Part shown: piece by piece, positions 1 through 13,480 of the stretch
Layout: each line of letters starts with the position of its first letter
How positions within the stretch are numbered: the stretch's first letter is position 1
Source: Ricinus communis
Lineage: Eukaryota > Streptophyta > Magnoliopsida > Malpighiales > Euphorbiaceae
DNA length: 64,000 nucleotides
Direction of reading: 5' to 3'
NCBI RefSeq assembly: GCF_019578655.1
Contig: NC_063264.1
Span: 25,567,688 to 25,631,687, forward strand
Notes under the pieces: model-generated
What the model was told of the DNA's origin: nothing
Seen by the model: the letters and a program-made list of their open reading frames with translations, nothing else
Database searches by the model: none
Position numbers and translations under genes: made by a program

Positions 1-1610
1 TTCAAACTATCCACACTAAACAATTCAGTGATCTTTCGCTCTTTAATGAGAAAGACACCGAACAACATTCTATAGGTTACACATGTAGGAATATTCTCGT
101 ATCCCCACTGATTTAAATTTAAATCTAATTTTAAAATTTTTTAAATATTTAAATATTCACTTTTTTAGGATATTATTTTATCCCAAAAAATAATTATTAA
201 GCTTTAGATATTAATTATAATTTTATCAAAACTTCTATTTTTATTCTTAGGGATATTCTTTTACCCCTAAGATTCTATTGAAATCTCGATAGAGCCTCTC
301 CTTATAATATAGATATATATCCCCGTAAAACGGGTCCAATTTCTAAATAAAAATAATTTCAAATATAACTACAACACAACACATATCATATACGTCAAAC
401 ATAATCTTATTTAATATGTACATCATACATATCCAAATTTATTAATCACTAATTTAACATATCAGTCATACTGATATATTTATTAATCAGAAATTAAACA
501 TAACCAATAAATTCTAATTACATCCACAAATAGAATTATTAAATTCATATTTTTTATTAATCTATTTATTAACTTATTCAAAAAATAAAAAAAAAACAGA
601 ATATCCACACTGCTCACTATTCCAAGTACCCGTCTTGGACCAATTTCTACCAAAAAAATTACCTGAAAAAGTTACATACATTCATATTTTCAATAAAAAT
701 AGTTTGTTCTTACATATCCCTACTAGTTTTTCAAATTAATCCTGCGGATATATATAATTCAGAAGAATTCATCCTTTGTTTTTTCCTTTCCATTCACTTG
801 GATCTCTTCCGTTTGGTCAATTTTGTCCCGATTCTCCTTTTCTTCCGAATATGAAAATAAATGTATATAATAAAAAAAATTATATAAAAGAATCAAACTA
901 TAAAATTATAATTCAATATTTACACTAATAATTAATAATGAATAAAAATTACAATAAAAATCACACCTTAAACTAATTAATAATAGATTTAACAAATATT
1001 TATCATAACATATATTATAAAAATTAAATCTAAAACTTAAAACTTCATTAACAGAAATTAAACTTAATAAATATAAATTAAATTATAAAATGTAAGAATA
1101 TAAAATTTTTTAACCTAGTTTTTTAAAAATACAACTTAATAAAATATACTAAATTAAATATAACAAGAATTTTATTTAATTAAATTTAACCTAATTTTCT
1201 ATACTTAATTTTTTAACATAGTTAGATTTATTAAATTTATAACCTAATTTTTTTAAAATATAACCTAGTACACAAAAATAAGTTTTATACACAATTAACC
1301 TAAATTTAATGCACAAAATATAAAAATACAAAAACCAAATACAAGGAATTAATACTAAATACTAAATAAAAAAAAATAAATACCTTCACCGGGGAGAGGA
1401 GGGATGCTAGAGAGATGGAATGATGATGGAAGAAAGAGAAACAACGATTATATGGGGAAGATAGAGAGACCCAACGATGGCGATGGCGACACTAGAGAAG
1501 GGGGAGGGGAAGAGAGGGGGAGTGAGAGGAGAGAGTAGGTAGGAAGGAGGAGGGAGAGGAGAGAAAAAAAGGAAAAGGAAGGGAACTAGCATTTTTAAAA
1601 ACTTAAAATT
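1..1610 (-). repeat. Degenerate LTR relic of the local chromovirus LTR family
   Basis: No gene is seen here. Read on the minus strand, about 220-340 carries a GGACCCG-TTTTACGGGG block followed by GAGGCTCTATCGAGATTTC. The LTRs at 29070 and 33391 have the same order (GGACCCG-TTTTTACGGGG, then GGAGGTTCTGCC...TTTTCGG). The purine-rich block on the plus strand at 1390-1585 would correspond to the low-complexity pyrimidine-rich block of the minus-strand LTR at 42006-44596. I infer an old LTR fragment running off the window edge. Long AT-rich stretches between these blocks cannot be aligned by eye, so both boundaries are approximate. Confidence 0.35.
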
Positions 1611-1614
1611 CAAC

Positions 1615-2760
1615 GATGGACACTATTTGTCGTTCAATTTTAGGTAAATATAAAAAAACACTATAAAATATCATCGTTTCATTAGACTGCTCTAGCGATA
1701 GACGCCATCTGTCGCTAAATTTTAGGATTACATCATTGTAGTCCAGAAATGCCACCGTTTCTATAACCACATTAGCAACATATTCATATATGTTGCTAAA
1801 TTATAGGGTTACATAGATATATTGTTAGACTCCTTTTAATGACGGTATCATTTGTTGACTCTAGCAACAGCGGTCGAGCTGTCGCTGATTGACCTAGATT
1901 AGTGATGGCAACTGTCGTTGCTAAACTAACAAGAAAGGGGGCCAAACTTTTGCTCCTCCTTGGCACTAGATTTTACCGATGGCAAGCACATCGTCGCTAA
2001 ACACTCGTCGCCAAGTTGTTACTAACTGTGATAGGAAATCATCATCTTAGCAACCACACACCCCAATAACCAATGAGTTATGATACATATAGAATGCAAG
2101 AAAACACCCTCCAATCAAGATGGTTCCAAAACCCAAAGATCTCCTCAAGTGAAGTTAGGAAAAACTAGTTCCAACAATGAAACTAGCACTTGAATTCAAC
2201 TCCAAACGCCACAAACCAAGTATGATTTGATAAGTAAGAATCAAACACAAGATTTTAGTTTTGTAACTCTAAAAGACAACTAATCACACTATAACTTAAG
2301 AAAAACCTAATAAAATGAAAATAAAAAAGGCTTCAAATGAATCTTATTGGACCTATGAGTTCAGCCCAAACTTATTGCACTAAATTGATGATTTTGGATC
2401 CTTTTTGCAATCCTAAATCTCGGACTGAGCCTTGTTGTGTTTGAACACTCCAAATGTCTTTAATTAAGCTCAACAAAGCTTCTTGCATCCTTTTGGACTT
2501 GGATCTTGTCATTGGACCTCCTTGAAAGCTTAAAGGATAATTTGTAATTCTTGTCTTTATTGCATCAAACTGTGGCTAATTTATGCGCCAAATTTGGTGC
2601 CCAAATTAGTAAGGGCTTAGTGTCTGTCGCTAAAGCATCGTCACTAAGCCTTCGCTAAGTTGTCGTTACTATCAAAACTAAACTGATAGTCTTTACCCGT
2701 CATTATTTTGTCGCTATGTAACAATGAATTGTGTCCGTCTCTAAATATAAGATTTTTAAT
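1615..2760. repeat. CACTA-like subterminal repeat region (relic)
   Basis: The short motif GTCGCTAAA and variants (TCGTCGCTAAA, TGTCGTTGCTAAA, GTTGCTAAA) recur in both orientations at 1630-2040 and again at 2620-2750. Clustered short subterminal repeats of this kind are typical of plant CACTA (En/Spm) transposons. The same motif occurs behind a recognisable CACTA end at 19592. No transposase coding and no clean CACTA terminus was found here. The middle (about 2045-2610) lacks the motif and may be unrelated inserted sequence. Confidence 0.4.
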
Positions 2761-3744
2761 ATTTCTTATAGTTTAAAGAGCCTTGTAAAATGTTTCAAGA
2801 GAGAAATATATGTATCTTTGAGTGAGATTATATGTTGACAATGGAAGAAACCAAAGATTATTTAAGAAAAATGTTTAAAGACCAAAACAAAAGTTTATTC
2901 ATAAGGCTGATCCTGGTAGATGTATTAGAGGCCAAGTAGATCCGCCAGCTTCTAGTAAATTACTTTAAAGTGATCTTGGCAAATGGGATCCATAGGAGGC
3001 ATAGTGGATCCGCCTAAAACTCCAAATAAGTAAATATTTATTACGTATCTTTATACGATATTTAGATATTTAGAGATGTTCAGAGCTTATTCAAACATAT
3101 ATTTATTTGATGATTTTTTAAAATATTATACGACTTTAAGGAGAATTAAATTAAAAATTAAGTTCATGAGGTTCGAGGAAGGACTGCTTGAATAATTAAA
3201 CTTAAGTATAGACTAATTTGGATATTTTAAGCTCAAGAGACCTAAAATGGATATATTATCACTAATAAACTTCGTAGGATCTTTCATATATATAAATTGT
3301 TTAAAGCTGTTAATTTTGGATAGATTCTTTGTCAGGTCTCTAGTTCATTCCTGATTGAGGGTTTACATGAAGACTTTTATTTTCTTTGGGTGATATTTTG
3401 TTATTAAAGATATCTATATTTATAAGAGTATAAAAATAGACTAAACATAATTCATAATAGAATGAAAATTTAGAACAAAATTGATTAATTTGAATTTGCT
3501 TTAAAATATCAAGAATGAAGAAGATTTATATTGTGTTTATGAAATTTATTTGTAAATCTACAATTATATGTTTGATTAAAATGAAAATTTATTTAAATTT
3601 TATATAATTAAATTTATAAAATTAATTATAATTAAACTAAATCCTAATAAAATAGGTAGAATTTAAAATAAATTTCACATTAGTAAGTCAATATATTCAT
3701 AAGATCAAAGTACCCCTTTTGATTTCACCATTTCTTCTTTTTAT
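2761..3744. other. AT-rich intergenic DNA
   Basis: I see no coding region, RNA gene or recognisable element here. A slightly more GC-balanced patch at 2900-3010 contains two similar GATCCGCC-type phrases but nothing identifiable. Confidence 0.5.
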
Positions 3745-4105
3745 ACAAATTTTTTAGCCAAATGCAAATTTAGACATATGAACTTCGACTACTTGGTCAT
3801 CTTAAAATTTTAATTTTCGATCTGAATTGATAGACGCCTCAACTTATATTATTTGTGATATTTAAATGCATTTTTACATGTGGCATTATTTAACCCTTTC
3901 ACATGTATTATGAATAGACATTTAATGTTATTATAAAATAAAGTTGAAGTGTCTGTTAGGTTAAATTAAAAATAAAAAGTGTTTAAAATATATTATAAAA
4001 ATAAAATTTAAATATTTGTTAAATTGAATTAAAAGCTAAGTGTTCAAATGACTATATTATCAAAATTTAAATGTTTAAATATGCGTTGTGCCTAAATTTT
4101 TCTTA
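3745..4105. mobile_element. Putative small inverted-repeat element (MITE-like)
   Basis: The left edge (TTAGCCAAATGCAAATTTA) resembles the reverse complement of the right edge (TTAGGCACAACGCATATTTA). The similarity fades over roughly 100 bp, through phrases about 'TAGTCAT/TGGTCAT' and 'CAACTT'. The size of about 360 bp and the non-coding interior fit a non-autonomous DNA transposon. Both sides are flanked by AAATTTTT-like sequence, but no exact target duplication could be fixed. Confidence 0.4.
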
Positions 4106-4850
4106 TTCTAATTTTTCTCCGTCACAATTTTATCTCTTTTAAATATTTCATAGTTATTATTTAACATATCAAACATAAAAATTAATTAATGGATTTCAAC
4201 CTAACACAACCTTAATATTTTAATCCTTTATTACACTTATTTTCTTATATAGACAAATGAATCTTAATTTTTTTCTTAAGCAATTTACTTATTTTAAATA
4301 ATATTTTAAATAATCACTAATTACTAAAAAAGTAATGAGAATTTGATTATTTACTTAGAAAAAAGATAATTATCAATTTAATCAATCAATCATTTACCAT
4401 AAAAAGTAAATTCTATAATTAATTAATAATGAGAAATAACTTAATATAATTTTCTATAAATTATTATTTTTATCTTATTTAAGAGTATTTATGAGATTTG
4501 GTAAAAATAATTTAAATACAATATAATTAAGTTAAGAAAAAAATGAAAAATATTATAGATTGCCTTATATTTAAAATACATCTTGATTTTAAGTTTAATT
4601 ATTATATCAGTACATGATGATGCTAATTTCAATAAATCTTATAAATTTTTATAAGTTATTTTAGTTTTTAATTATTATATTGATAACTAAGATAATTATA
4701 ATTATAATTTATTTATTTATTAATAAAGAATGGATGTGTTATGGAGTATGAAATTTTTTAACTAACTTATATAACATATGAGTTACGTGTAGAATATGTT
4801 TATATAAAAGTATTAGTATATATGTCTTTAATTATTAATTATGATAATCT
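4106..4850. other. AT-rich intergenic DNA
   Basis: Simple AT-rich sequence with no feature I can support. Confidence 0.5.
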
Positions 4851-5345
4851 TACTAGGGCTGCAAACGAACCAAGCCTCTCAACTCAGTAAAAGCTTGTTC
4901 GAATTCATTAATATAAGGCTCATTAATATTAATAAACCAAGCTCAAGCTTATCAATACTTGACTGTTAGCTCGCAAGTTAGCTCGTTTTATAGATTTATA
5001 AATTTGATCGTAAACTAACTCATTAAAAAACTTATGTTTAAACACTTTAAGAATATAAATTTTTTTTATTGTAATTATTTTATTTTTTATATACATACAT
5101 ATTTATTAATTTATATAAACTTAGTCGATTCAATATATTAAAAAAATAAATTATATTAATTAAATAAATTAATAGAATTAAAAAATTTAAATTAAATTTA
5201 ATAATTAAATTTTAATAAGTTAAACTCAAATTTGACTTGAGTTTTTTATTATTAAAATTAAAATGGATTCAAATTTATACAAATGGTAAAGAACCAAATT
5301 TAAATTTATTAAAGCTCTACGTAGCTCGATTAGTTTCCGGTCTCA
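4851..5345. repeat. Dispersed 'CAAACGAACCAAGC' type repeat
   Basis: The left part begins GGGCTGCAAACGAACCAAGC and contains several AGCTCG/AAGCTC phrases. The right part ends with TAAAGCTCTACGTAGCTCGA. Sequences with this wording are common dispersed repeats in plant intergenic DNA, probably non-autonomous DNA elements. No target duplication was resolved and there is no coding. Confidence 0.35.
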
Positions 5346-5500
5346 ATTCTTATTTATTGAAAATATAAAAATTAATATTGTCTTTTGAAACCATTTTGAC
5401 GGTTATAGGGTGTTCATAAATTGTAACATTATTTACAAAATAAAATAGGAATAAAAAGGATTATTTAAATAACTTTTCATTTAATTTTTTATTTTAAAAT

Positions 5501-6206
5501 GGAATAAGGTTTAATTTGGCTCTCAAACTTTACAGTCAGGTTCAATTTGATTCTTTTTTTATAGTCAATATAACTTATAAAATTTCTGAATATATTTAAT
5601 TTAGCCATTTTCTAAACGAGTTCGTTGCACACACTATAACAATAGCATGAAAAAACAGCCAAATTGAGTCTCATCACAAACTTTTGAAGGTCAAACTAAA
5701 CTCGAACAACAAGTTGAAGAGTCAAATTGAATTTTATTTTTTTTCTAAGTTAAAAATTTTAAAAAATAAATATAAATATTTTTAAATTAACACAATTTAA
5801 TAAATACTTATCACCACCGCTATTACTTTTCCACAAATCAATAAAGAATTACCAACATTATCACTAAGAAGTAAAAATATAAACGAAATTTTACAACACC
5901 ATCATTGTTACTACTTTATCGGTCTCCCTATGACTTCCACTAACTTATTTAAAATCTGAAATATATAAAAAAAAAATTAATATATAAATTAAATTATATA
6001 ATTAAATCAAGTATAATTTAAATTATTTTAAGGGTCCAATTGAGCCTATATTAGAAATTAAGTGGCTAAATTGAGCCTATATTAGAAGTTGAGTGGCCAA
6101 AATGGACACTAAAGCACATGCATTTGAATCTCTTAAAAAATAGCTACATTGAAGGGTTTAATTGAACGTGACTGCAAAGTTCAAGGGCCAAATTGAACCT
6201 TATTCC
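5501..6206. mobile_element. MULE-type MITE with long TIRs and exact 9-bp target duplication
   Basis: The element starts GGAATAAGGTTTAATTTGGC and ends with its near reverse complement GCCAAATTGAACCTTATTCC. The inverted repeat continues for about 50 bp per side with only a few mismatches. The identical 9-bp sequence TTTTAAAAT flanks it on the left (5492-5500) and right (6207-6215), the duplication length of Mutator-like elements. There is no transposase. Near the right end (about 6030-6110) is a short internal tandem repeat built on GAGCCTATATTAGAA. The right edge lies 139 bp before the RPL18a start codon, so the insertion is in that gene's proximal promoter. Confidence 0.85.
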
Positions 6207-6228
6207 TTTTAAAATCTCGCATCCAAAC

Positions 6229-6345
6229 GGGCCCTAGGGTTCCTCGTCTCTTATATGAGCGCCGCTTCGTATAAACGAGCCGTTCCTCTAGGCTGAGCCT
6301 CTACCTGCTCGTCTTCTTGTCTCGGTAAAAGCTTCTTCATTAGAA
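6229..6345 (+). promoter_or_regulatory. Proximal promoter and 5' leader of RPL18a
   Basis: Between the inserted element and the start codon lies GGGCCCTAGGG (6229-6239). It combines a GGGCC site-II-like core with a CCCTAGGG telo-box-like core. Such elements are typical of plant ribosomal-protein promoters. No clear TATA box is seen. The leader is CT-rich (CTCGTCTTCTTGTCTCGG). Assignment is from motif and position only; the transcription start is unknown. Confidence 0.5.
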
Positions 6346-8545
<2,200 letters not shown>

Positions 8546-8616
8546 TTCTCTCATGTTATCTGAGTTTTTCTTTATTGTTTGAGGTTCAGTTTTAGGTGAG
8601 ATGTAGGTTCTCAGAC

Positions 8617-8622
8617 AATAAA
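8617..8622 (+). terminator. Poly(A) signal AATAAA of RPL18a
   Basis: An AATAAA hexamer lies 72 bp after the stop codon in T-rich 3' sequence, the expected position for a near-upstream polyadenylation element. The actual cleavage site is not determined. Confidence 0.5.
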
Positions 8623-8639
8623 AATCTGAAGTCTGTTTG

Positions 8640-10080
8640 AGTTTTATGGGTTAATACTTGGAGCAGTTTAGTTAAATTTTCCAGTGAACATTTCTACAGA
8701 TATTGTTACAGGATCTTCAGTTTTTGGTGATAAATTGTAGTGGTTATGATGGCTTAGGTTACTTGTATGAAGTTTTCTTTAGGGTGGTTTGTTATTTCAT
8801 CATCTCAGTGAAAACACCTTCATTCTGGTATGCCAGAATAGTGGTTTCCTATTTTTTCAATAGGCAAGCGATTTGCACATTTGCTTAGTTTGTTGCTAGG
8901 GTTAACTGCTATTTGCAATATTATCAAATCTAGTGCTAAATTTTTAAATTAATTTCAATTATTTAGTATTGAACTTTAAGAGTGATTATGATTATCGGAA
9001 AGAGTTCACATTTTTTAAAATTAATGTTAAAATAATGTGAACTCGGACAATAATAAAAAAATTAAAATTAATATTAAAATATGATGTTAAAATTAAAAAT
9101 TTAAAAAATTGTGCAAGTCTTTAAATAATAAAGAATTTTTTATCTTTCCATTTATCATTTAAACTTTAAAGGAAAAAATAAAATAAAAAGCTGATTACAG
9201 AAAATGAATTTGAATTTTACAACTAGATTTGACATCACAAAAGTCATAAAAGAAATGTTATCTCTCCATTTATCATTTAAACTTTAAAAGGAAAAAAAAA
9301 TAAAAAGCTAATAACGTTATTTCGTTGCTAAAATCTTAAAAAATTACTACATGCTTGTAACGTTTTAAGTTCGATTAAGATCTATTAAGATTCTCAATGA
9401 AAATTTGGTTATAGTTTATTTGGAGATCGTATAAACTTGAATTATTGAGCAAAAATGCTCTGACCATACATGAAAAAGAATGAAACAATTTCAAGTTCTT
9501 ACTTTTAATATTTTGTTGTTTGTTAAAATAAAGAAGAGAGATACATAAGTAATTGCATCAGGTTTATTGCTTTACTATATCAGTTGAGTTGTATTTATTT
9601 AAAACCGAATCTAATATTTGAAATTGAAAAATTAATAAATTTGGATTGATCCATTTTTAGTTGAATTCGATTTCAAAAATATAATCCAAAAATAAATCCT
9701 AGTAACAAATATGTAAAGTAATAAGCATAAAATTATAAGTATACAATCACCAATAAAGCTAGCAATTTTGTGTTATATGAAACAATATCAATTGTAAATA
9801 GCTAAAAATTAGTATACAATCACCAATAAATAACTAAAGATTAGTACTATACTTATATATTCATTATAATTCAACCATCCAAAATAATGGACAGTTTTGA
9901 ATAAACAAAATTATACGATAATTTGTAAAAATTGAACCAGCTAACAAATGTCAAACAAAGTGAGTTTTAATGGCACTATAGTAGTAGCCAACACCAAAAA
10001 TAGTCTTGCAATATAAAATAATGAAACAAATATTCATCAACTAATCCATGATTAGAAAAAATGCAATTAATTTAGTCAAT
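8640..10080. other. AT-rich intergenic DNA with one direct repeat
   Basis: No gene is seen. Two near-identical copies of a phrase of about 55 bp (ATCTTTCCATTTATCATTTA and following, ending AAAAAGCTGAT/AAAAAGCTAAT) lie at about 9139-9196 and 9259-9312. This indicates a small local duplication. The rest is unremarkable. Confidence 0.5.
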
Positions 10081-10084
10081 ATTT

Positions 10085-10215
10085 TACTTACATATTTCAT
10101 ACAATAAAATAACGATTTAGAGACCACTAGATGTTGTCTCTAAATGGTCGTTAAACTTATATAGCGACCACTTAGAGACCACATGTGATGGTCTCTAAAG
10201 TTCCGGTCGCTAATA
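10085..10215. repeat. Short CACTA-like subterminal fragment
   Basis: The phrases GAGACCACTAGATG, GTCTCTAAATGGTCGTTAAA, AGCGACCACTTAGAGACCAC and GGTCTCTAAAGTTCCGGTCGCTAAT alternate in inverted and direct orientation. They share the GTCGCTAA/TCTCTAAA wording of CACTA subterminal repeats. There are no coding sequences or defined termini. Confidence 0.35.
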
Positions 10216-10920
10216 ATCTATTTATATTTAGATTTAGTAATCCTATTTAAATTTAATTTTTTATTTTAAAAACTAAATATTGATAATTAACTATAATAAA
10301 TTCAAAATTATTCTATTAAAAAAATATGCAATTACATCTAAACCAAATATGTATAATTGTAATATTAAATAACTTTAATGAAAATATTCAAAATTGTAAG
10401 AGTTGATATCCCTCCTATCATCTTGATACTTGTCCAAAAAATAAAATAATTTATAGACCACTATCAAACACAAAGTAAAATATTACATCAAAAATTGGGG
10501 AGAAGCAAACACAGACAAAATTGTTGGTTTAAAAATAAAACATGACAATATTTTGAGCACAGCCAAAAGGCAGAGGTGGTAAGCTGATTTCTGTATATAT
10601 ATATAAAGTAAAAAGACATCAGAATCCAATTCTAAAATTTGAGCAATGGCCTTAATCATACTGGACCTATTTAGAAACAAAATTGAATTAAAGGGAGATG
10701 AAATCAAAACCTAGATGGGAATGACCCTTCTAGTTTTTGTCTAAGGCAGTTCAATCAGAAATTCCAATGCTAGAGAGAAGTGTGGTGCAGGCCAAAGATA
10801 GAACTATGACAAGTGAAATTTAAAAAATGGCTTTGGCACAAAAGAATGCATGTTTCTTTTTTATATATATGTAGACAAGTGAAGAACACCAGTAAGCATC
10901 CTCATGCACAATACTACTAC
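10216..10920. other. Intergenic DNA
   Basis: No gene is supported. An open frame on the minus strand (10483-10707) has no recognisable domain. At 10874-10905 there is a phrase (AAGTGAAGAAC...AGCATCCTCAT) that recurs after the adjacent solo LTR at about 13590. Confidence 0.5.
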
Positions 10921-13480
10921 TGTAACACCCGGAATTTTTTTTTTATATATTTAATAGTGAGTTTTTATTTAAGTTAATTTTAGCTTTATTTTTATTCAAG
11001 TAAACTATTTGATAAATGATTATATTTTGGTTATTCAAATTTTCCCAAATGCATATTTATATAAATAAAATTATATATTAGAAAATTATGATAGAAATTG
11101 TAAGGGATGTTTTTATAAAAGAATTTTGAGAAAATTGGTATTATAATTGATTAGTAGTATTAAATTTTGAGTTGGAAATTGATTATTTAATTTAATTGTG
11201 TATAGGATTTAATTGGAGGATTATTTTGGAATAAGGATTAAAAGTATAATTTTATTTTTATGAGGGTTTAATGGAAATTTGTGAGTTTGGTATTTTCGTA
11301 AATAAATATGTCGGTCAGGGGTATTTTTGTAATTGTATATTTTCAATAATTCGGTTTTGGCCCAAATTAAATAGTTAGGGGCTTAATTGAAAGGCTAAAA
11401 AGAAGTTTGGGGTTAAATTGGAATTCTGCGGGATGAAATTGTAAGTAATCAAGAAAGTGGAGGGACCAAATTACAATAAGGAAAAGTTTGGGGGCCTAAT
11501 GTTGATATTGAAAGGAATGGAAGTCGGAAGATCCGGTGGAGAGAGAAAGTAGGGGGCAGCCGCATTTTTCAGCTTTTCCGGAGGAGGATGGACGATCGGA
11601 GGACATATCCCGATTCTCCTCAGCTCAAGCTTCGCGATGGCACTGGTTTTGTGGCGATCGGGCTCCGTTTGCAAATCGACGGTCGAGATCGTCCGCAAAT
11701 CTCTCCGGATGATCGGGTGTCAGATCGAAAAATCGGAAGCAGGGATCGTCATCAGCGCGTCGTTGTGAGTCCGATGGTGTGTTCGGATCGTCGATCGGAC
11801 TCCGGCGGCTGGAGGCGAGTCGACCGAGCGATCGAGCGTCTCGGTAATTTTCTCTGGCCGTTGATCTTAGAAATCCTTTGATTTTAAATTTGTGTTTATT
11901 GGATTATATTGAGTATTTGATGATATTTGTGAGTCATAAATAATTGTCTGTCAGTTTGCTTGCCTCGTATTTTGTGCTGTGTGGCGGAGTCGGGAAATAG
12001 TGAAGTTTGGGGACCCGACTCCCGTTGTTTAAATTGTTGGATATTTGGAGTGTTCTTCTGGCAGGTCCTGGACCCGTTTTTACGGGGGGTAATGTTCGTG
12101 TTGTAGAGGAGGTTCTGCCGGATTTTCGATAGAATTCTCCTGAGTCGAGATTCTTAGACAGTCAGTCCTAGGAGTCTAGACCTAGGATTAATGATCGATT
12201 GTTTCATCGTTTTGATAAATTGTTTTCCGTGACTAGATTGTCAGTTCGTTCGGCTCGCTCCTACCGAGGCACCGGAGCAGAGCTAGGAGGTCGCCCAATT
12301 CTGTGAGTTAAAGTCATATATCGCTTATGCACGTGTCATGCATAAAATTTGATTTGCTACTGTGATTATTCATTTGCAATTTTAATTTTTCATTTAATTA
12401 TTATCATTATTTTCATGATGCTTTTAATTATTATTTAAATATGTTTTTCCTTTATCACCAATTTTAATATTGCATGATGACTCGGGATGGGACGAGGTAG
12501 AACATAGGAGTTGGATGAGTGTTCCAGTATAATATGAGAGAGATAGGAAAGGGTAAAGAGGTAAAAATTTTGAGAAAGAAAGATTAGGACTACCTTACGG
12601 TCGAGCATCGCTCTCTGGGCTTAGTAGAGTGTGGTTGCCGGAGTAAAGGTCCCCGGTCGAGCATTGCTCTCTGGTAGCCGGCTTATTTGGAAATTTAAGT
12701 GACCGGAAGTAAGGTCCCTGGTCGAGCTATGCTCTCTGGGCATGATCTTATTGGATAAGAGAGCCGAAAGGCTAAGGCTGAGAGTTAAGTGACCGGACTG
12801 GAGGTAAGGTCCCTGGTCGAGCTTTGCTCTCTGGGCGCCAGTCCTGTTGGAATGAGAGGTTTGAGATGTTAGAGTTGAGGTTAGTTGAGATATAAGTGTT
12901 GAAATAAATCGAGATGTTAGAGTTGGGATTAGGGTTATACTGAAGTACTCCGTCCCGTTGCATGTGGAATAAATTTTGTTTAAGCATGGCATGACACGTA
13001 TGGTTCGCGTGATTTATTAATTATTTTAAAATTAAATAAGGTGACATTGAGATATTTGAAACTGTTATAGATATATGATTTTAACTCACTCTCGAGACTG
13101 ACAGTCTCATTTTTACTGTTTTTCAGATTCGTGACTGTTGGTTCTCCTGCGACTCTTATTCAGTAACCCGACTCCTTCATCATCGGGTGATGTATTTGAT
13201 TTGGTATGTAAATTGGTAAATCTTAGATTCTCCGCAGTAGTAGTAATTAGTAGATGTATCAGTTGTAAATTTTCTGAGCTTCGGGTATCGCCTAGTTTTT
13301 CTGGTAGACCGAAGTAATTTTGTAAAGTGTAACTATTAAGATAATTTGTGGTTTTAATAATATTAATTTGAGATGAGATTTGTTTAAATCAGTGAGTGTC
13401 AGGCTTACTACGGGTTTCGGTGGCCTTAAGCCTACCCATTCCCTAGTGCCGGTCACGGGCCCACGGGTGGGGTCGTGACA
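10921..13480 (+). mobile_element. Solo LTR of the TGTAACACCCGG family, duplication ACTAC
   Basis: It begins TGTAACACCCGGAA and ends GGTGGGGTCGTGACA, so it has TG...CA ends. It is flanked by the direct 5-bp repeat ACTAC (10916-10920 and 13481-13485), as expected for an LTR retrotransposon integration. It is homologous along its length to the LTRs of the complete element at 29070-36342. It lacks about 100 bp near the start (the section around 'GGGTTTAATTTGAAATG') and part of the GC-rich core. No internal region remains, so recombination between two LTRs is the likely origin. A 97-codon open frame at 11588-11881 lies in the GC-rich core and is treated as part of the LTR. Confidence 0.9.
12599..12840 (+). 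repeat. Array of GAGC-nnn-GCTC dyad repeats inside solo LTR 1
   Basis: Four imperfect units of the form GGTCGAGC-nnn-GCTCTCTGG lie at about 12599, 12655, 12720 and 12815. The central triplets are ATC, ATT, TAT and TTT. Each is preceded by a GTAAGGTCCC-like or related phrase. The dyad arms stay constant while the centre varies. Confidence 0.75.

Noticed and set aside
3745..4105. Exact target duplication AAATTTTT for the small inverted-repeat element
   Set aside because: The T-run makes the boundary ambiguous, and the outermost bases of the inverted repeats do not line up with it.
8703..8888. Open frame downstream of RPL18a
   Set aside because: It lies in and beyond the 3' untranslated region, with no recognisable domain.
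11588..11881. 97-codon open frame in solo LTR 1
   Set aside because: Same LTR-core frame as the other copies; not an independent gene.
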